Source: Anastrepha obliqua
Lineage: Eukaryota > Arthropoda > Insecta > Diptera > Tephritidae
Reading direction: 5' to 3'
NCBI RefSeq assembly: GCF_027943255.1
Contig: NC_072895.1
Span: 21,798,001 to 21,862,000 of the forward strand
DNA: 64,000 nucleotides
In this document: piece after piece, positions 62,455 through 64,000 of the stretch
Layout: each line of letters begins with the position of its first letter
Numbering within the stretch: the stretch's first letter is position 1
Notes under the pieces: generated by a model
The model's database searches: none
What the model saw: the letters and a program-made list of their open reading frames with translations, nothing else
What the model was told of the DNA's origin: nothing
Translations under genes and position numbers: made by a program

Positions 62455-62540
62455 CAACAATCGGTTCTACGTCACCAGAACGACTCGAATTTCAATACGC
62501 CCAAGTATTGTCAATTTAGCAGCGCCCGCCATCAATATTT
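62455..62540 (+). mobile_element. Short retroposon, degraded copy 3
   Basis: GGCAGTCAACAATCGGTTCT and ACGTCACCAGAACGACTCG align with the start of the retroposon at 17064 and 63328. The tail and target duplication are not visible. Confidence 0.5.
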
Positions 62541-62922
62541 TGGGTACCTTTTATGTTGTTAGAACAAATCGGCTTTAGTAAGCTGATACAACAATAAAGT
62601 GAGTTAAGTTGTTATCTCAATAAAAGTTTACAGATTCGTATGCACAATTTTACCCCATCAGCGGCTAGCAAAATTTTAAGCTCAACTATAATTAATATAT
62701 CAATTTTTAATTTTCTATCCACCCCTTTTTATATGCCATAAACACTAAGGAGTGCTGGAAATGCACACTTTTTTAGAATATTCACATAATTTTCAAAGCA
62801 ATGGGTAATTACAGCTACCCATTTAAGCCAGCAGAAACGGTTAGAAAAATCTTTTTTGCAAGTGCAGTTTAGAAAAGTAGATCTTTCGCGCTTGTTATTA
62901 AAACATTTCTGCCACTTTTAAA
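62541..62922. other. AT-rich spacer
   Basis: Nothing recognised. Confidence 0.3.
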
Positions 62923-63103
62923 TATTGAGTTGTCCGCAAAGTAATTGCCGATTTTACATATAGACGGCGTTGATAATAAACAGCTTGTGACCATTTATTT
63001 TAATTCTTTCTTTTGACAGTTATTAGCTGTCACTTTTAGCTTGCTTTAAAAAAAAAGTGCGCGTAATTCTTTTTATATTTGTTTGCTTGGCGTCAATTTT
63101 AAT

Positions 63104-64000
63104 ATGGAGCCCACAAAAGAGCATTTTCGTCATATTTCACTTTATTATTTCCATAAAGGAAAAAGCGCAGAGAAAGTTGCTAAAAAGTTGCGTGATTTAT
63201 ATGATGATAGAGCCTTAAAAGAAAGATAGTGTCTAAATTGGTTTATCAAATTCCGTTCTGGAGATTTTTCACTTAAAGATAAGCCACGTTCAGGTCGGCC
63301 AAGTGATGTGGATGAAGACGTTACCCACATTCCCACGGCAGCCGGTTCTACGTTACCGGAATGACTCGGGTTTTTCCCGACCAAGGGCTGCCGCCCCACT
63401 AAACTAGGCCTGTCTAGTGAACAGTCTATCAAGACATTACCCAGGCTTTAATCGAATTGGATCGTCATGTAACTTTGCGTGAGATTGAATAGAAGTAAAA
63501 TATACCAAAATCAACCGTTCATGAGCATATAAAGAGTCTTGGACTGGTAAAAAAGCTTGATATTTGGGATACCACATGAATTGAAAGAAATTCATTGAAC
63601 AAACCGAATCAACACTTGTGATATGCATCTTAAACGTAATGAAGTCGATCCATTTTTGAAGCGGCTTATCACTGGTAATGAAAAATGGATTGTTTACAAT
63701 CGCAGCGTCAATCGAAAACGATCATGGTCCAAGCATGATGAAGCGCCAAAAACCACATGAAAGGCTGATATTCACCAAAAGAATATTATGCTGTCAGTTT
63801 GGTTGAACTGGAAGAGTGTGGTATATTTTGAGCTGCTTCAGAGGAACCAAACGATTAATTCGATTGTCTATTGCCAACAAAATGGACAAATTGAATACAG
63901 CCATTAACGAGAAGCGACCACAATTGATCAATCGTCAAGGTGTCATATTTCATCAGGACAACACTAGACCGCATAAATCTTTAGTCACTCGCCAAAAACT
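63104..64000 (+). pseudogene. mariner transposase, broken, 3' truncated by the window
   Basis: MEPTKEHFRHISLYYFHKGK, SAEKVAKKLRDLYDDRALKE, a stop, then FIKFRSGDFSLKDKPRSGRP (first helix-turn-helix and linker). After the retroposon comes LIELDRHVTLREIE with stops. Then LKRLITGNEKWIVYNRS, where the first catalytic Asp of GDEKW is Asn (GNEKW). HQDNTRPHKSLVTRQK (second Asp) reaches the window edge. It is inactive. Confidence 0.88.
63328..63430 (+). mobile_element. Short retroposon, copy 2, inside the mariner
   Basis: 103 bp flanked by the 13-bp duplication AAGACGTTACCCA (63315-63327) and AAGACATTACCCA (63431-63443). It starts CATTCCCACGGCAGCCGGTT and CTACGTTACCGGAATGACTC, matching the copy at 17064. 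Removing it and one duplication makes the mariner frame DVDEDV-TQALIELD continuous, which confirms the boundaries. Confidence 0.85.

Larger units (their letters stand above)
62925..64000 (+). mobile_element. cecropia/Hsmar-like mariner, runs off the window
   Basis: The left end TTGAGTTGTCCGCAAAGTAA follows TA (62923-62924). It encodes a + strand transposase with several lesions and is split by a 103-bp retroposon at 63328-63430. The right end is beyond 64000. Confidence 0.85.

Noticed and set aside
1..64000. CRISPR arrays, operons or bacterial features
   Set aside because: The sequence is clearly a eukaryotic (insect) nuclear genome with spliced exons. The tandem repeats here lack unique spacers.

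Overview
The window is nuclear DNA of a fly (Diptera), most likely a tephritid fruit fly or close relative. Evidence: spliceosomal introns with GT..AG ends, an insect-type Sestrin gene, AT-rich introns with CAA/CATA microsatellites, and a dense load of insect transposons, including several rosa-type (DD41D) mariners, a subfamily first reported from Ceratitis. Species cannot be fixed from the sequence alone.

The only host gene I can support is Sestrin, on the + strand. Seven coding exons (15760-15924, 44123-44305, 44395-44821, 44892-45207, 45283-45466, 47705-47815, 50789-50875) join in frame into 490 residues ending in the conserved family C-terminus. The amino terminus is upstream of 15760 or outside the window. 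The first visible intron is 28.2 kb and is stuffed with transposons; two later introns (2.2 and 3.0 kb) also hold SINEs, LINE fragments and mariners. A 3' UTR of about 0.9 kb follows the stop, then an 18-bp minisatellite of about 48 units.

The rest is transposon sediment. 1-15.7 kb: RTE-, jockey- and LOA/I-type LINE fragments, one complete-ended mariner, a piggyBac deletion derivative, SINEs and short TTAA-flanked elements. 16-44 kb (Sestrin intron): LINE fragments, a palindromic element, a 2.2-kb element with an 8-bp target duplication set inside a rosa-like mariner, a complete-ended mariner, a Tc1-like element carrying both a candidate intron and a nested rosa mariner, a mariner with 190-bp inverted repeats, and a LINE with RT and RNase H domains. 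51-58 kb: a pogo-like element inside a SINE, then a three-level nest (Harbinger in rosa-like mariner in LINE). 58-64 kb: two TTAA-flanked elements, an 82-bp tandem triplication and a mariner running off the window edge.

The most novel items are: (i) five TTAA-flanked short elements with different termini that share an internal core motif; (ii) the 2.2-kb element with long inverted repeats and an 8-bp duplication, supported by a paralogous empty site; (iii) the Harbinger/rosa/LINE nest with exact junctions; (iv) substitutions in the Sestrin redox and leucine-pocket positions.
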